DNA from: Monodelphis domestica
Taxonomy: Eukaryota; Chordata; Mammalia; Didelphimorphia; Didelphidae
Direction of reading: 5' to 3'
DNA length: 64,000 nucleotides
Assembly: GCF_027887165.1 (NCBI RefSeq)
Contig: NC_077235.1
Coordinates: 47,915,395-47,979,394, forward strand
Below, piece after piece: positions 1-11,489 of the stretch. Positions within the stretch are counted from its first letter, which is position 1. Each line of letters begins with the position of its first letter. The translations under genes and the position numbers were made by a program. The notes below the pieces were generated by a model, which made no database searches, had not been told where the DNA came from, and saw nothing but the letters and a program-made list of their open reading frames with translations.

Positions 1-284
1 TACAGACATATGAAAAAATGCTCTAAATTATTACTGATTATGTGAAGATAGGATTAACTTCCCCCTGCCTACTTTTAAGTTTAATCAACAAAAAGCACCC
101 CCTACTTAACATTTAAGTAGGGGAAGTCCACAAACCACTTACCAAAAATGGTCTAGACTTCCAGAAGCTAATGACTGCTCCCTGGGCAGTGCTAAGTTCC
201 TGCATTTAATCCTCAATTGACAACGTCCAGGAATATTATAGCCAAGTTCAAGAACTACCAGACCAAGGAAAAAATACTACAAGC

Positions 285-590
285 TGCTAAGAAGAAACCA
301 TTTAGATATCATGGAACCACAGTTAGGATAATATAGGATCTGGCTGCATCTACACTGAAGGACCAGAAGGCATGGAATATGATATTCTGGAAAGCAAGGG
401 AACTAGGTCTACAACCAAGAATCAACTACCCAGCAAAACTGACTATATTCTTGCAGGGGAAAGTATACTCATTTAATAAAATAGAAAACTTTCAAGCATT
501 CATATAGAAAAGCCCTGACGTAAACAGAAAATTTGATGCCCAAATACAGAACTCAAGAGAATCACAAAAAAGGTAATTAAGAAAGGGGGG
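285..590 (+). mobile_element. L1 ORF1 C-terminal remnant
   Basis: Plus-strand translation, with stops, gives IQDLAASTLKD-like and ARELGLQPRINYPAKL text followed by NRKFDAQIQNSRES, which resembles the C-terminal domain of marsupial LINE-1 ORF1p. At least two in-frame stops show it is dead. It continues into L1 inter-ORF sequence up to about 740. Confidence 0.7.
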
Positions 591-744
591 GGATAACTTT
601 TTTTAAGCAACCCAATAAGTTCAAATGATTTGAATTCCTATAAGAAAAGATGATATTGGTAACTCTTAAAAATTATTATCATCAAGGTAGCTAGAAGAAG
701 TATAATTAGAAGGAACAGTGACAAACTGTTGTGAAAGGAAATTC

Positions 745-1562
745 TTGGTTGTCTGTCTATTCTGAGTTTGTGCTTGGGAAAAGGGAATCCTTTGTTCTTT
801 TTGCCTAGTTGGAACATTTTGGAATAACAATAACTTAAGTACCCTTACTCAGTACCTCACTAGACTGAAGACAGGATTAACTCTCTTTTGGACACTTTTG
901 AATTAATCAATGAAAGCAATAAACACATATGTAACTCTAAAGTAAGGGAAGTCCACAAACTCTTACTCCTAGTAGGAGAGTTAACACCTTTTGAGGTGAG
1001 AAGCCAGCAAGATACTTCGAAGAGCTCCATCCCTTTTTCTAACTCAAATAATCAGGAACTTGTGAATTCTTTTAAGAGTTCACACCCTCAGAAACTATAA
1101 ACTTTTTGATCACAAATTGACCTTCAGAGGCCTTTGATAAGAGTTGCCACCTTCAGAGGATGAGAGGTATAACAATTTTGGAAATTGTGATTGGCCCCTG
1201 TGAAGAGGGGCAGGGATAGGAAAAAAGTCACAAAATCCTTTGGCTGGCAGTCTGGTGAAGTTGAGTCTTGTGGAGAGTTTCTCCTGAATATAGTCTTTAA
1301 GGGAACTTCGTTGAAGACTGCAGCATGGACTCTGACTCCTGGACTACTTGATTGGGTGAGTGAAAAAGGTTAACTCCCTTCCTAGTTTCCTAAGAGACTA
1401 GCTTCCATCTTGGAGGAGGCCTTGTGATTACTCACTACTGGCCCTCATGGCTGAGGACTAGTCTAGGTATTTTCTCTAATGTCTTTCACATTTCTCTATT
1501 TTATTGTTTCCCCTCTATTTTGGTAAATAAACTGTGTCCAACCATTAAATTTAACCTTTACA
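745..1562 (+). mobile_element. Probable LTR-type insert inside L1
   Basis: Non-L1 sequence between two L1 inter-ORF blocks. It ends with an AATAAA (GTAAATAAACTGTG) and a short tail, as LTRs do. Part of it (870-985) is similar to positions 45-140. Exact ends and a target duplication could not be fixed. Confidence 0.4.
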
Positions 1563-2838
1563 CTGAAGGGATGAAGTGTCAAAAAAAAACTAGGGGTAAA
1601 AAAGAGGCTAATACTAAGAGAAAAGGGAAAAGAGATAAAATGGGGTAAGTTTATATTTAATAAAGAAGTACATAGGGAGGAGGGAGAGGACCAATATAAT
1701 GGAAGGCAGGAAGAGGTTGGCAACAGGTAATACTTAAATGTTATGCTCATTGGAATTAGCTCAGAGAGGGAAGAACAGTCATATCCATTGGGGCAAAGAA
1801 TTGTACCATGTCCTATAGAGAAATAGAAGGATAATAAATGGGCTGGTGGGTGACCAATACATGGGAGGGAAAGGGTGGGGTGGTCATTTAAAAGGCACTA
1901 TATTAAGAGAGGAATCAATAAGAGGGGAGGTGCTGGGAAGGGAAGTAACATTAGGGAGGGGAAAAGGAAGGGACTGACTAAAAGTGAAAAGTTGGAGGGG
2001 AGGGGAAGAGGGATAAGAGAAAAGGCAGAATCTAAGGAGGAAGTAAAAATGGAGGGAAATACACAAGCAGTAATCATAACTGTGAATGTGAATGGGATGA
2101 ACTCATCAATAAAAAGGAAGTGGATAGCAGAGCAGATCAAAAACAAGACTCCTACCATATGTTGTCTACAAGAAACACACTTAAGGCAGGTAGACATACA
2201 CAGGGTAAAGGTAAGAGGGTGAAGCAAAATTTACTGGGCTGCAACTGAGATAAAGAAGGCAGGAGTAGCCATTATGATCTCAGACAAAGCTAAAGCAAAA
2301 CTAGATCTCATTAAAAGAGATAGAAAAAATTATAACAACGTTAATCTGGAAGAACAAAAAGATCAAGACTATCACGGGAAATAATGAAAAAAAAATGTGA
2401 AGGATGGGTGCCTAGCAGTACCAGACCTCAAACTGTACCATAAAGCAGTGGTCATTAAAACAATATGGTACTGGTTAAGAGACAAAAGGGAGGATGAATG
2501 GGGAAATTGACTTAGGGTAAATGTTCTCAGCAAGATAGTATATGATAAACCCAAAGATCCCAGCTTTTGGGACAAAACCCCACTATTTGACAAAAACTGC
2601 TGGGAAAATTGGAGGACAGTGTGGGAGAGGTTAAGTTTAGATCAAAATCTCACAAACTATACCAAGATAAATTCAGAATGGGTAAATGACTTAAATATAA
2701 AGAAAGAAACTATGAGTAAATTAGGTGAACATAGAATAGTATACCTGTAAGATCTATGAGAAAGGAAAGAATTTAAGACCAAGCAAGAGATAGAGAATAT
2801 TATAACATGTACAATGAATAATTTTGATTACATTAAAT
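1563..2838 (+). mobile_element. L1 inter-ORF region and broken ORF2
   Basis: From about 2,050 the translation gives an L1 endonuclease start (VNVNGMNSSIKRKWIAEQI and CCLQETHLRQ). After about 2,380 it jumps to ORF2 C-terminal-like text (NCWENWRTVWERL, NYTKINSEWVNDLN), so most of the reverse transcriptase is deleted. Stops interrupt it. Confidence 0.75.
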
Positions 2839-2839
2839 T

Positions 2840-3965
2840 ATTTTTGAAAGTTTTATTTAATTAGTCAATTTATAACATTTCCCCTTGATTACAAGAATCA
2901 TATTCTTTCTCTCCCCTCCCCCCACCCCATCACCGATGCGTAATTCCACTGGGTTTTACATGTGTCCTTGATCATAACCCATTTCCATGTTGTTGATGTT
3001 TGCACTAGGATGATCATTTAGAGTCTACATCCCCAGTCTTATCCTCATTGACCCATGTGATCAAGCAGTTGTTTTTCTTCGGTGTTTCTACTCCCACAGT
3101 TCTTCCTCTGAATGTGGATAGTATTTTTTCTCGTAAATCCCTCCCAGTTCTTCAGGATCACTGCATTGCTACTAATGGAGAAGTCCATTACATTTGATCG
3201 TACCACAGTGTATCTGTCTCTGTATATAATGTTCTCCTGGTTCTGCTCCTCCTACTCTGCATCAATTCCTAGAGGTCATTCCAGTTCACATGGAATTCCT
3301 CCAGTTCATTATTCCTTTGAGCACAACATATACCACAATTTGTTCAGCCATTCTCCAGTTGATGGACACCCCCTCATTTTCCAGTTTTTTTGCTATCACA
3401 AAGAATAAGGCTATGGATATTTTCATATAAGTCCTTCCCCCTATTATCTCTTTGGGGTATAAACGCAGCAGTGGTATGTCTGGATCAAAGGGCAATCAGT
3501 CTTTTAGCACCCTTTGGGCATAGTTCCAAATTGCTCTCCAGAATGGTTGAACCAATTCATAACTCTACCAGCAATGCATTAGTGTCCTGATTTTGCCACA
3601 TCCCCCCTAACATTTATTACCTTCCTTTGCTGTCATATTAGCCAGTCTGCTAGGTGTAAGTAGATATCTCAGAGTTGTTTTGATTTGAATTTCTCTAATT
3701 ATGAGAGATTTAGAATACTTTTTCATGTGCTTATTGATAGTTTTGATTTCTTTATCTGAAAACTACCTATTCATGTCCCTTGCTCATTTATCAATCGTGG
3801 AATGGCTAGATTTTTTTCTATAATTGATTTAGCTCCTTATAGATTTGAGTAATTATAACTTTGTCAGAGGTTTTTGTCAAATATTTTTTCCCAATTTGTT
3901 GCTTCCCTTCTAATTTTGGTTGCATTAGTTTTATTCATACAAATGTTTACTTGTTTTATTTATTT
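2840..3965 (-). mobile_element. L1 3' part (ORF2 end and 3' UTR), inverted
   Basis: On the minus strand the fragment MPFDPDIPLLRLYPKE matches the IPFDPAIPLLGIYPK region of L1 ORF2. It is followed by the GGAATTACGCATCGG-type 3' UTR shared with the L1 ends at 36,286 and 50,772, and an A-rich tail at 2,840-2,860. Confidence 0.75.
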
Positions 3966-3968
3966 ATT

Positions 3969-4163
3969 TAAAGCCCTTATCTTCTGTCTTAGAATCAATA
4001 CTGTGTATTGGTTCCAAGGCGAAAGAGAGGCAAGGGCTAGGCAATGAGGGTCAAGTGACTTGCCCAGGGTCACACAGCTAGGAAGTGTCTGAGGTCAGAT
4101 TGGAAGCCAGGACCTCCCGTCTCCGGGCCTGGCTCTCAATCCACTGAGCCACCCAGCTGTCCC
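3969..4163 (-). mobile_element. Marsupial tRNA-derived SINE
   Basis: Minus orientation. Typical parts are CAGCTGGGTGGCTCAGTGG at the head (read in reverse at about 4,140-4,160), CACACAGCTAGGAAGTGTCTGAGG, and a tail near CAATACTGTG. It separates two pieces of a minus-strand L1. Confidence 0.85.
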
Positions 4164-4165
4164 CC

Positions 4166-4812
4166 AATTTTTTTTCTGATGCTGTTTTTTTACCTCTGTC
4201 TGGGGGTCTCTGATCTCTTGGTTGAATCTCTTGGATCTCTAGTGTTCTATGTTGGGGGAGGAGCAGATGCAGTCACTGCTCCTTAAAGTGGTCTTGGGTC
4301 TATGAGTCGCCTCCTCTGCCACAACACAGCTACCATCAAACATTCAGTGGCCAGAAGCATCAGCTCACCCTGTGCCCCAGAACCAGAACCTAAACCTCTT
4401 CTGCACTCCTGTGAGTGACCAGAGCCAACAGGACCCCATCCTCTGCAGCTGGCTGTACTCATCTGGATGTGTTTCCCTCTTCATTCATAGCCATAGCCTC
4501 CTAACCCTCCTGTCCAATGCTAGCAGGGAGCCCCCAGTCTTCTCCTGATCAGTGTCCCCACCCCAACACAATACCAATCTGTGGAGTGAAAGTCCCCCTA
4601 ACTGCTCTGAGGCCTCTTGTTTGTTCACTCAGAATTTGAACTTCAAAACAGACTCCCAGCCTCCTAGGCTGGACCAGTGCTTTACTCTGACTTTTAACGA
4701 TTTCCACAGCTTTAAAGTTCATGTGGAGGCCTTATTTTAAATTATTTGGGGGGTGGAATTTGGGAGAGCTAGGTAGTTTCTTTCCTGCCTTAATCTGCCA
4801 TCTTCCCACAGG
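4166..4812 (-). mobile_element. L1 5' UTR-like segment, inverted
   Basis: The reverse complement starts GGGAAGATGGCAGATTAAGG and runs into CTCTCCCAAATTCCACCCCC, which I recognise as the 5' start of marsupial L1 copies. With 2,840-3,965 it may be one internally deleted L1. Confidence 0.5.
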
Positions 4813-4815
4813 CCT

Positions 4816-5560
4816 TTGGAAGTCTCTCAAATAGCTTGCCTTAACTTTTTTGTGGCTAATCATGTAAACTGGTTCTGCTGGTTCTACTTAATTCATTCCT
4901 GATTTCTTTCATGTGGGTCTTCTCAAGTCCCTTTGAATCCTTCACAATTTTTTAAATCACTTAGTGTGCAGTAACATACCACTGCATTCATATCCCAGCA
5001 CCGTCCTGGATAGATAGATGGATATACACTTTGCCAATATTGGCCACCACAAAAAGAGCTGCTACAAACATTTGCTTTATGGTGGTCTTTTCCGTCTGCC
5101 CTGATCTCTTCAGAATAGACAGCGAGGAGTGATATTGGTAGCTTCAAAGGGAATGCACAGATTACTGACTTGGGGGGATAACTCCAAATTGCATTAGAGA
5201 ATGTTTGGGTCAACTCGCAGCTCTACCCACAGTGTGACTGTCCCCTCACCCCATCAGCATTTTCATCCTTTGTCATCTTTGTCAGTTTGCTGGTATGGGA
5301 TGGAATCCCAGCATTGTTCCAATTTGCATTTTTCTGATTATTAGTGATTGGGAGCGATCTTTCATCTGGTCACTGATAACTTCTATTTCTTTATTTGACA
5401 ACTGGCCATTCATATCCTTCGACCTCTTATCTATCAAGGAACGCCTCTCAGTCTTATATACTTGTACGCATTCGCCATATAGCTTGCCAATTTGGTCTTT
5501 ATCAGAGATATTTTCTGCAAAGATTTTTTCATTGATTTTTCAAGGCGACTCTTTTGTGTG
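4816..5560 (-). mobile_element. Older L1 fragment, inverted
   Basis: Minus-strand text resembles the L1 ORF2 C-terminal region and the AACCAGCAGAACC-type 3' part, more diverged than the neighbouring L1. Confidence 0.6.
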
Positions 5561-5744
5561 TGCTTTCAAGAGTGTTCTCAAAGCCCTCAGCCATTTTCTC
5601 ATTTCCTGAAATGACCGCTGTGTAGATAACATTAGCTGTAATGGGCGATGAGTTCATGGAGCCCAGGCTCTGGGCTGTGGACCCTGCTCTATGCTATGTC
5701 ACTGCAGAGAAGAGTAACATTAGGAACATGGCAGTTTTCACACA

Positions 5745-6345
5745 CTAATAAATAACGTTGGTAGCTGACATTTCTATAACTCTTTCAGGTTTACAAATAC
5801 TTTCTGAACAGGTTCTCCTTTAGTCTTCCTAATAGCTTTGTGAGAGAGGTAATTAGGGTCTTTATCGCTGGTTTATAAATGAAGAAACAGAGGCTCAGAG
5901 AGGGACAGGTCTCACCCAAGGCCACACAGCTAAGAAGTGGAGGAAATGAGGTTCAGTCTGAAGAAGAGCAGAATGGAACACGAGACTTTGAGTGAGGAAG
6001 ATCTGTATTCAAATCCCACTTAGATCTCTTTCTAGCTATTGTATATTTCCTTCTTTTTAAAAAATAAAGTTATTAGATTTGATTTAAGAATGCTGAATTT
6101 GGAATCAGGGATCAAATTCTGACTCTGCTACCTGTTACCTGTGTCATCCTGGGCAATTCATTTCTCCTCCTTGGACCTTAGATTCCTCCTGTGGAAAAGA
6201 AAGTGGTCATTCTAGATAGCTTCTGAGGTCTCTTCCAGTTTTATTTCTATGATCCAATGTTTGACCTTGATCAAATCACTTTATCTCTGTGGGCCTCAGT
6301 TTCTTCATCTGTAAAAGTGATGATTTTTGAAAGTCAAATCAGGAG
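5745..6345 (+). repeat. Cluster of MIR copies
   Basis: At 5,750-5,960 a MIR (AAGGCCACACAGCTAAGAAG); at 5,965-6,060, 6,085-6,260 and 6,265-6,330 further MIR pieces with TCAGTTTCTTCATCTGTAAA signatures. Confidence 0.75.
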
Positions 6346-6349
6346 GCAG

Positions 6350-6540
6350 CTGGGTAGCTCAGTGGATTGAGAGTCAGGCTTAGAGATGGGAGGTCCTGGG
6401 TTCCAATCTGACCTCAGACACTTCCCATCTGGGTGACCCTGGACAAGTCACTTGACCCCCATTGCCTAGCCCTTACTGCTCTTCTGCCTTGGAATCAATT
6501 TCAAGACAGAAGGTGAGGGTTTAAAATTTAAAAAAGAAAA
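6350..6540 (+). mobile_element. Marsupial tRNA-derived SINE
   Basis: GGCAGCTGGGTAGCTCAGTG head, ACCTCAGACACTTCC middle, and AGACAGAAGGTGAGGG plus A-rich tail. Confidence 0.9.
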
Positions 6541-6589
6541 TTAAATCATCTCTAAGGTCCCTTCCAACATTAAATATACAATTCCGTGA

Positions 6590-6760
6590 ACCTAGGTGAG
6601 CCTCGGTTTCTTTATCTGTAGAACAGGACTAAGAATGCCTGTAGTACCTCCCTCCCTATTCCCAGGGCTGTTGGGAGTCTCTAGGAAGAGGCTTGTGGAA
6701 ATCATCTTGCAAACTTGAAGGCAGTTATATAAATATCAGTTGTTGCTGTTGACTTCCTCC
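6590..6760 (+). repeat. MIR fragment
   Basis: CCTCGGTTTCTTTATCTGTAG followed by the usual block of MIR 3' sequence. Confidence 0.7.
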
Positions 6761-6769
6761 CAACCAACC

Positions 6770-7215
6770 ATGCCCTTCTTTTTTTCCTCCAGCTCCGCAG
6801 GGTCTTTTAAAAGCTGTCAAACTCCTGACACAAGGCAGGCAGGCAGGGGAAAGAGTTGCCTGTTTCTAAGCATTTGATGGGGGCCTAGCAACAGGCCCAG
6901 GCTCCAGACAGGCTCCCTTTCTCCGCCACTCTAACCAAGCAGTTTAGTTCAGTCCCGGTGGCAGCAAAAACTTGTCACATCTTGCCAAGATGACAAATGA
7001 GACTGAGCCATAACAATGTAGCTCCCAATGGAGAGTCATTTAAGCAGGCAGCGGCCCTTCTCTCCACACCTCCCTGCAGTGGTTCTGGAACAACCCCATC
7101 CCTTCTCTTGTTGATGGTTACCAAAAGGTAAGCCAAGGAGCTATTTGCTGGGGTGGGGGGGCGGCGGCGGGGGAGAGCCCCAAACCGGAGGCAGGAGAGA
7201 TCAGAGAGGCAGGCT
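6770..7215. other. Repeat-poor block, function unknown
   Basis: No repeat or ORF recognised. It is GC-richer than its flanks and contains ACAATG and a plus-strand AAAAG|GTAAGCC donor-like site near 7,125. It could be a conserved noncoding element or an unannotated exon. I cannot decide from one sequence. Confidence 0.3.
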
Positions 7216-7224
7216 CTGACCTAG

Positions 7225-7895
7225 AGCTAGAAAGGACCTCAGGGACCATTTCAGAAGGCCTCGTTTTATGAGGTCCAGGGACTTGCCCATGGTCACACAG
7301 CTAAGTGGCAGAACCGAGTTTGGAATGGAAATTTGTCATCCTTTTCATAGGCAAAATGTCTTGCTTTGGTTTGGTTTTTGGCTTTCAAGGCAAGGAAATG
7401 TTCATTTTGGAAGTAGTGGCTGGATAATCTGGTGAGACATCTCCAGTGAAAAGATACCATTTTGACTAACGCCCCCCCCCCCTTTGCTCTTGGCAGAGGG
7501 TGGGGAGAACTATGCATGTAGAATATCATACAGACTGCAATGTGTTGAATGGCTTCATGGAACTGGCTCTTTTTTTCCTCTTTCCTTTTTTTCTCTTTTG
7601 TTACGAGATGGTTTACTGGTTAGTTCTGAAAATGAAGGTGAAATAAAAACAAAGGCTACCAACCAAAGCAGACTTTCCCAAAAGGAAACTTCAGGCAGGT
7701 CCCGAACTCAGGCCCGGACTCCTGTCAAAGTGGCTTTGACTGACTTTTGAATATGGCCTAGTGGAGAGAGTGATGGATTGCAGAGTCTGGAAGACGTGCA
7801 TTTAGCTCCCACTTACTTAGCTGTGTGACCCTGGACAAGTCTCTGCCTTCTCCATGGCTTCATTTTTGCATCTGTAAAATGAGGAGGTAGGCTGT
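7225..7895 (+). repeat. Two MIR fragments with unique sequence between
   Basis: MIR at about 7,225-7,320 (GGTCACACAGCTAAGTGGCA) and at 7,745-7,895 (TGACCCTGGACAAGT, TCTGTAAAATGAGG). Between them is unique sequence with no gene. Confidence 0.7.
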
Positions 7896-7899
7896 TAGA

Positions 7900-9450
7900 G
7901 GTTAGGGGGACGGACGGCAGCACTCATAGTCATACCGTGAGGCAGAAGCAGGAGATCTTAATATCTAGCTAGCCGTATTAATGAGTTTCAAAATGGGAAG
8001 CTACCAGTTGGGAGTGGGCTGGGGAACTTCCTTCGGTACCATCTTTCCCCCCAGTACACAGACCACTTTCCATCACTTATTCCCAGCTGGGTTTGTAGTA
8101 CTTGTCTCAGGCCCCCAAATCCCCAAGTTAGTGATGGCTTCGGTGGTGAGCCTCTAAATGACTTGATGTACAGAAAGTGCTTTGCCAACCTTGGGGCAAT
8201 ACCAGGTACTACTGCGATGTGGCCAATCAAGTCCCTCTCAATTCCCAGACCCCACTCTGTGCTCTAGGATGTCTCCCTTCCCCAAACCCCAGTTCTTTTC
8301 CTTCCTACTCTGGCCCGGAAGCTGACCTAAGCAAAGTCTGTGGTTAAAAGCTTGAACCATTTTCTATATCACCCCTCTGAACTCAGGGCCCGTCTTTGGA
8401 TCCTTCATCCCATCCCTTAGTTCTGGGTCTGGCCCTGCTCTCACCTTCCTGGGAGGGACCCAAAAGCAAGTGGAGATTTATGTTTCTATCACTACCTCTC
8501 CTAAGCCTCATGACTCCAAGAGCTTTTCCAAATGTCACGTATAAGCCCATGCTAATATAACTCAGTGCAGTGGAATTTGTTTTTTTTAATTAGTACACTC
8601 CAACATGACAGATAAGTGAGCTTTTATTGCAGATGGGATTATTACCTGTGAAATGTTTACAGGGTAAATTTCACACGAGAACACTGGAGTACAGACAGTC
8701 TCTGACCTTCTTCTGTTAGATCATCTCCATGGTTCCAAAAATGAGCTCTTTCTCTTATTTAAACAAGGATCTTCTGGCCTTTTAAGACAAAAGTAGTCTG
8801 AATGTTCTGCCTAAATTTAATAAAAACACAGACATCAGGGAGTCAAATAAAAAAAAAAACAGGGTGTATAACAGACATCCAAGTAGAAGGGAAAAAATTA
8901 AATTGGGAGACTGAAAAAAATGCCAAGAAGTAGAAAACAAGGTTCAATTGGGATTTGAACCCAGCATCTCTTGCTTACTAGATGGGGCCCCTAGGAAAGA
9001 AAGGTAACATGTAGACGTATGCCCTTCAGAGCCTAGCTCAGAGCCAAAAAGATTATTTCAGGTCTTTTTTTTAAATAAATATTAACTATCACTATGGGCG
9101 AGCCATTTCATCTTTTAGCATTCCCAGAAAACTTTGAGTTGGCAAAGGGCAGAGTAGGAACCAAATGGCATTGGGAGAGCAAGTTTTCTCATGCCTCGGT
9201 TCTCTAAATCAAGGAAATCCCAAGTCTGGTTCCTGTCCTCTTATGTCTAAAGGATTAAGTAAACACAGTAAAGAAAGTATGTTTCTTAAAATACATATGG
9301 AGAAATCGAGGCCCCCTTTTTAAAGACTCTCAAGAGATCTGTGCAAACTTTCATCATGGCTACTCTAAGTCTTCTCCACTAAGGTCTTCCTCTAATGGCT
9401 CATCGTGGTGCAGAAGTAACCCAGGATTTCCCAAAGGAAGGCCAGGGGAA
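7900..9450. other. Intergenic, nothing recognised
   Basis: No convincing gene or repeat. A tRNA T-arm-like string at about 8,945-8,965 lacks the rest of a tRNA. Confidence 0.5.
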
Positions 9451-9454
9451 CCCA

Positions 9455-9600
9455 AGATATAGTGAAGTGGAAAGAGCACTGAGTCTCAAATCAGACCTAG
9501 ACTCAAGGCCTACCTCTGTGGCCTTGGCCAAATCACTTCCTTCTCTGGGCCTCAGTTTCTGTAAAATGGGGATAATACCTGTACCACAGAAACACGGGAA
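9455..9600 (+). repeat. MIR
   Basis: AGTGGAAAGAGCACTGAGTC start and TGGGCCTCAGTTTCTGTAAA signature. The following 9,600-9,995 shows nothing I recognise. Confidence 0.75.
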
Positions 9601-9997
9601 GACTTGTATGGACTGCTGTAGAATGAAGTGAGTAGAAACAAGAGATCAATATATACAATGCCTTTCATGAGAAGAATAATAAAACAAAACCAGATATATT
9701 TGAATCTTGATGGCCAGTCTTGGTCCTGTAAAAGGGATGGAGAAACACACCTTCCTCCTACTGTACAAGACGAAGGGGATTGTGGGTAGGAAATGTCTCC
9801 TATGCTATCAGATGTGGTTAGCACTTGCCTGTTTGATTTTTCTTTACTGGGAGGGAGGATGTGAAGAGAAGAATGTTTTCTTTTCCCCAGTGAGCCCTAC
9901 CAGAGATGGGTAAGACTTGGGTTGCCCTCAGAGAGCTCACATTGTTATATATGGATAAATAGATACATTCAATCCTTAGTACAAGGTAGAATATTTT

Positions 9998-10192
9998 TAA
10001 ACCCTCACCTTCCATCTTAGATTCAATACTGTGTATGGGTTCCAAGGCAGAAGAGCAGTAAGGGCTAGGCAATGGGGTCAAGTGACTTGCCCAGGGTCAC
10101 ACAGCTGGGAAGTGTCGGAGGCCAGATTGGAACCCGAACCTCCCAGGTCCAGGCCTGGCTCTCAATCCACTGAGCCATCTTGCCACCTCATA
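9998..10192 (-). mobile_element. Marsupial tRNA-derived SINE
   Basis: Reverse-oriented copy with CCCAGGGTCACACAGCTGGG and CTCAATCCACTGAGCC. The sequence after it to about 10,330 is MIR-like. Confidence 0.9.
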
Positions 10193-10479
10193 ATTTAGTC
10201 TTGGAGAGCTGACTGGTACACTAAAAAGTCTCCTCGCCCAGAGTCCCATGGACAACATGTGGCAGAGGCCATGACTTGAACTTGGCCTTCCTGACTCCAA
10301 AGCCATGCTTTCTCTATGTATTAGCATTCTCACAAAATTGCTCTAAAGTATTTGACCTTGGCTTGTTTTGGGAATCCAACTGGAGGCCTCATGGGTATGG
10401 GTGTTACTGACAAATAACATTCCATCCCTGGAAATGGTCACAGCACAGCTCGTAGCCACAAAATAACTTTACCCTGTGT

Positions 10480-10700
10480 CTGGAATGTATGCCCTTCTCA
10501 CCTCTGCTGGACAGAATCCCTCGCTTTTTTCATGATGCAGTTCAAGCAGTCTTCTTCAGGAACCCTTTCCTGATGTCCTCATCTGCCATGGCCTCCCTCC
10601 CAAATGACCCATTATCTTGTGTGTGTATAAACTCCATTTTAGGCTTGTATTCTTGGCACTTGGCACATAGTAGGTGCTGTAACAAATACTTGCTCGAATC
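10480..10700 (+). repeat. L2 3' end
   Basis: Reads as the classic L2 tail: TGGAATGTATGCCC, CAGTTCAAGC, TTGGCACATAGTAGGTGCT. Confidence 0.75.
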
Positions 10701-10724
10701 TGGTCCATATACCTAGATCTCTTG

Positions 10725-10880
10725 AGCAAGGCAGTGGTACAGTACAAAAAAAGAGGACTGAACCTGGGTTCAAATTGTGCCCACCCCTCCCTCCTGCCCC
10801 AAACATCCATCCTCATCCCCACCAACCATTACTGCCCATCTCCCTGAGCCACAGCTTTTCTTCTCTGTCAAATGACAGAG
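10725..10880 (+). repeat. MIR
   Basis: CAGTGGTACAGTACAAA-like head and CTGGGTTCAAATTGTG. Positions 10,890-11,440 are unique, with no gene seen. Confidence 0.6.
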
Positions 10881-11450
10881 TTCTTGAGCTACGGCCTCCT
10901 GATTCCCCTCAGTGATCTACCCTGGAATCAAGGGCAGAGAGTGACCTGGGCTCTGTGCTGTAAGCCTCCCTTGCCAAATCCTAAGCGGGATCAAAATCAA
11001 AGAAACCAGGAGAAGGGGAGGCAATTCTCAGATGACAGAAAACCCAAGAATGATCAGAAGTGATAGTAAAACATACCAGCCCTGAGGGTACAGAATATGC
11101 TATACATTGGGCCTGTCATTGGGCATTTTTGCTTAATTATTTTTCTCGGTGACGTGGGAGAGTTAAATTCCAGGAGGCTTAGGAGCCGTCTTTCCAGAAA
11201 TGACTGATTTCAAAACAAAAGGCATCCCCGAGTACATTCTCTACTAAAATGACAAATGTCTAAAATGAAAACTGAAAACCACAAAAGATGCCAGCACTGC
11301 CTACGTGGTAGATAACTTTGTTATTACCACTGGCGCTGAGCATTTTTGCCTAATGCTACCAGAGTCATCCTTTCCAACAAATATATCGGGCTCCAACCTT
11401 TTCCTTTTACAGCAAAGGAATCATTTAGTTTCTGAAATCAGTTTCAGGCT

Positions 11451-11489
11451 TTTATTTTGGATTAATCAGCAAACGATACAGGCTTTATT
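11451..11489 (-). terminator. Two poly(A) signals AATAAA, distal
   Basis: AATAAA on the minus strand at 11,484-11,489 and again at 11,451-11,456. The sequence between these and the proximal signal is repeat-poor, consistent with continuing UTR. Confidence 0.5.

Noticed and set aside
1875..2222. 115-codon frame that could look like a gene
   Set aside because: Its end is an L1 endonuclease fragment, and the rest is low-complexity inter-ORF sequence of the same element.
8940..8970. tRNA-like T-arm (GGGTTCAAATCCC on the minus strand)
   Set aside because: No matching acceptor stem, D-arm or 7-base anticodon loop could be built. Probably a worn tRNA-derived repeat.
1..11000. Expected neighbour FHL1 downstream of SLC9A6
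   Set aside because: No LIM-domain exon was found. In human it is about 100 kb away, so it need not be in the window.
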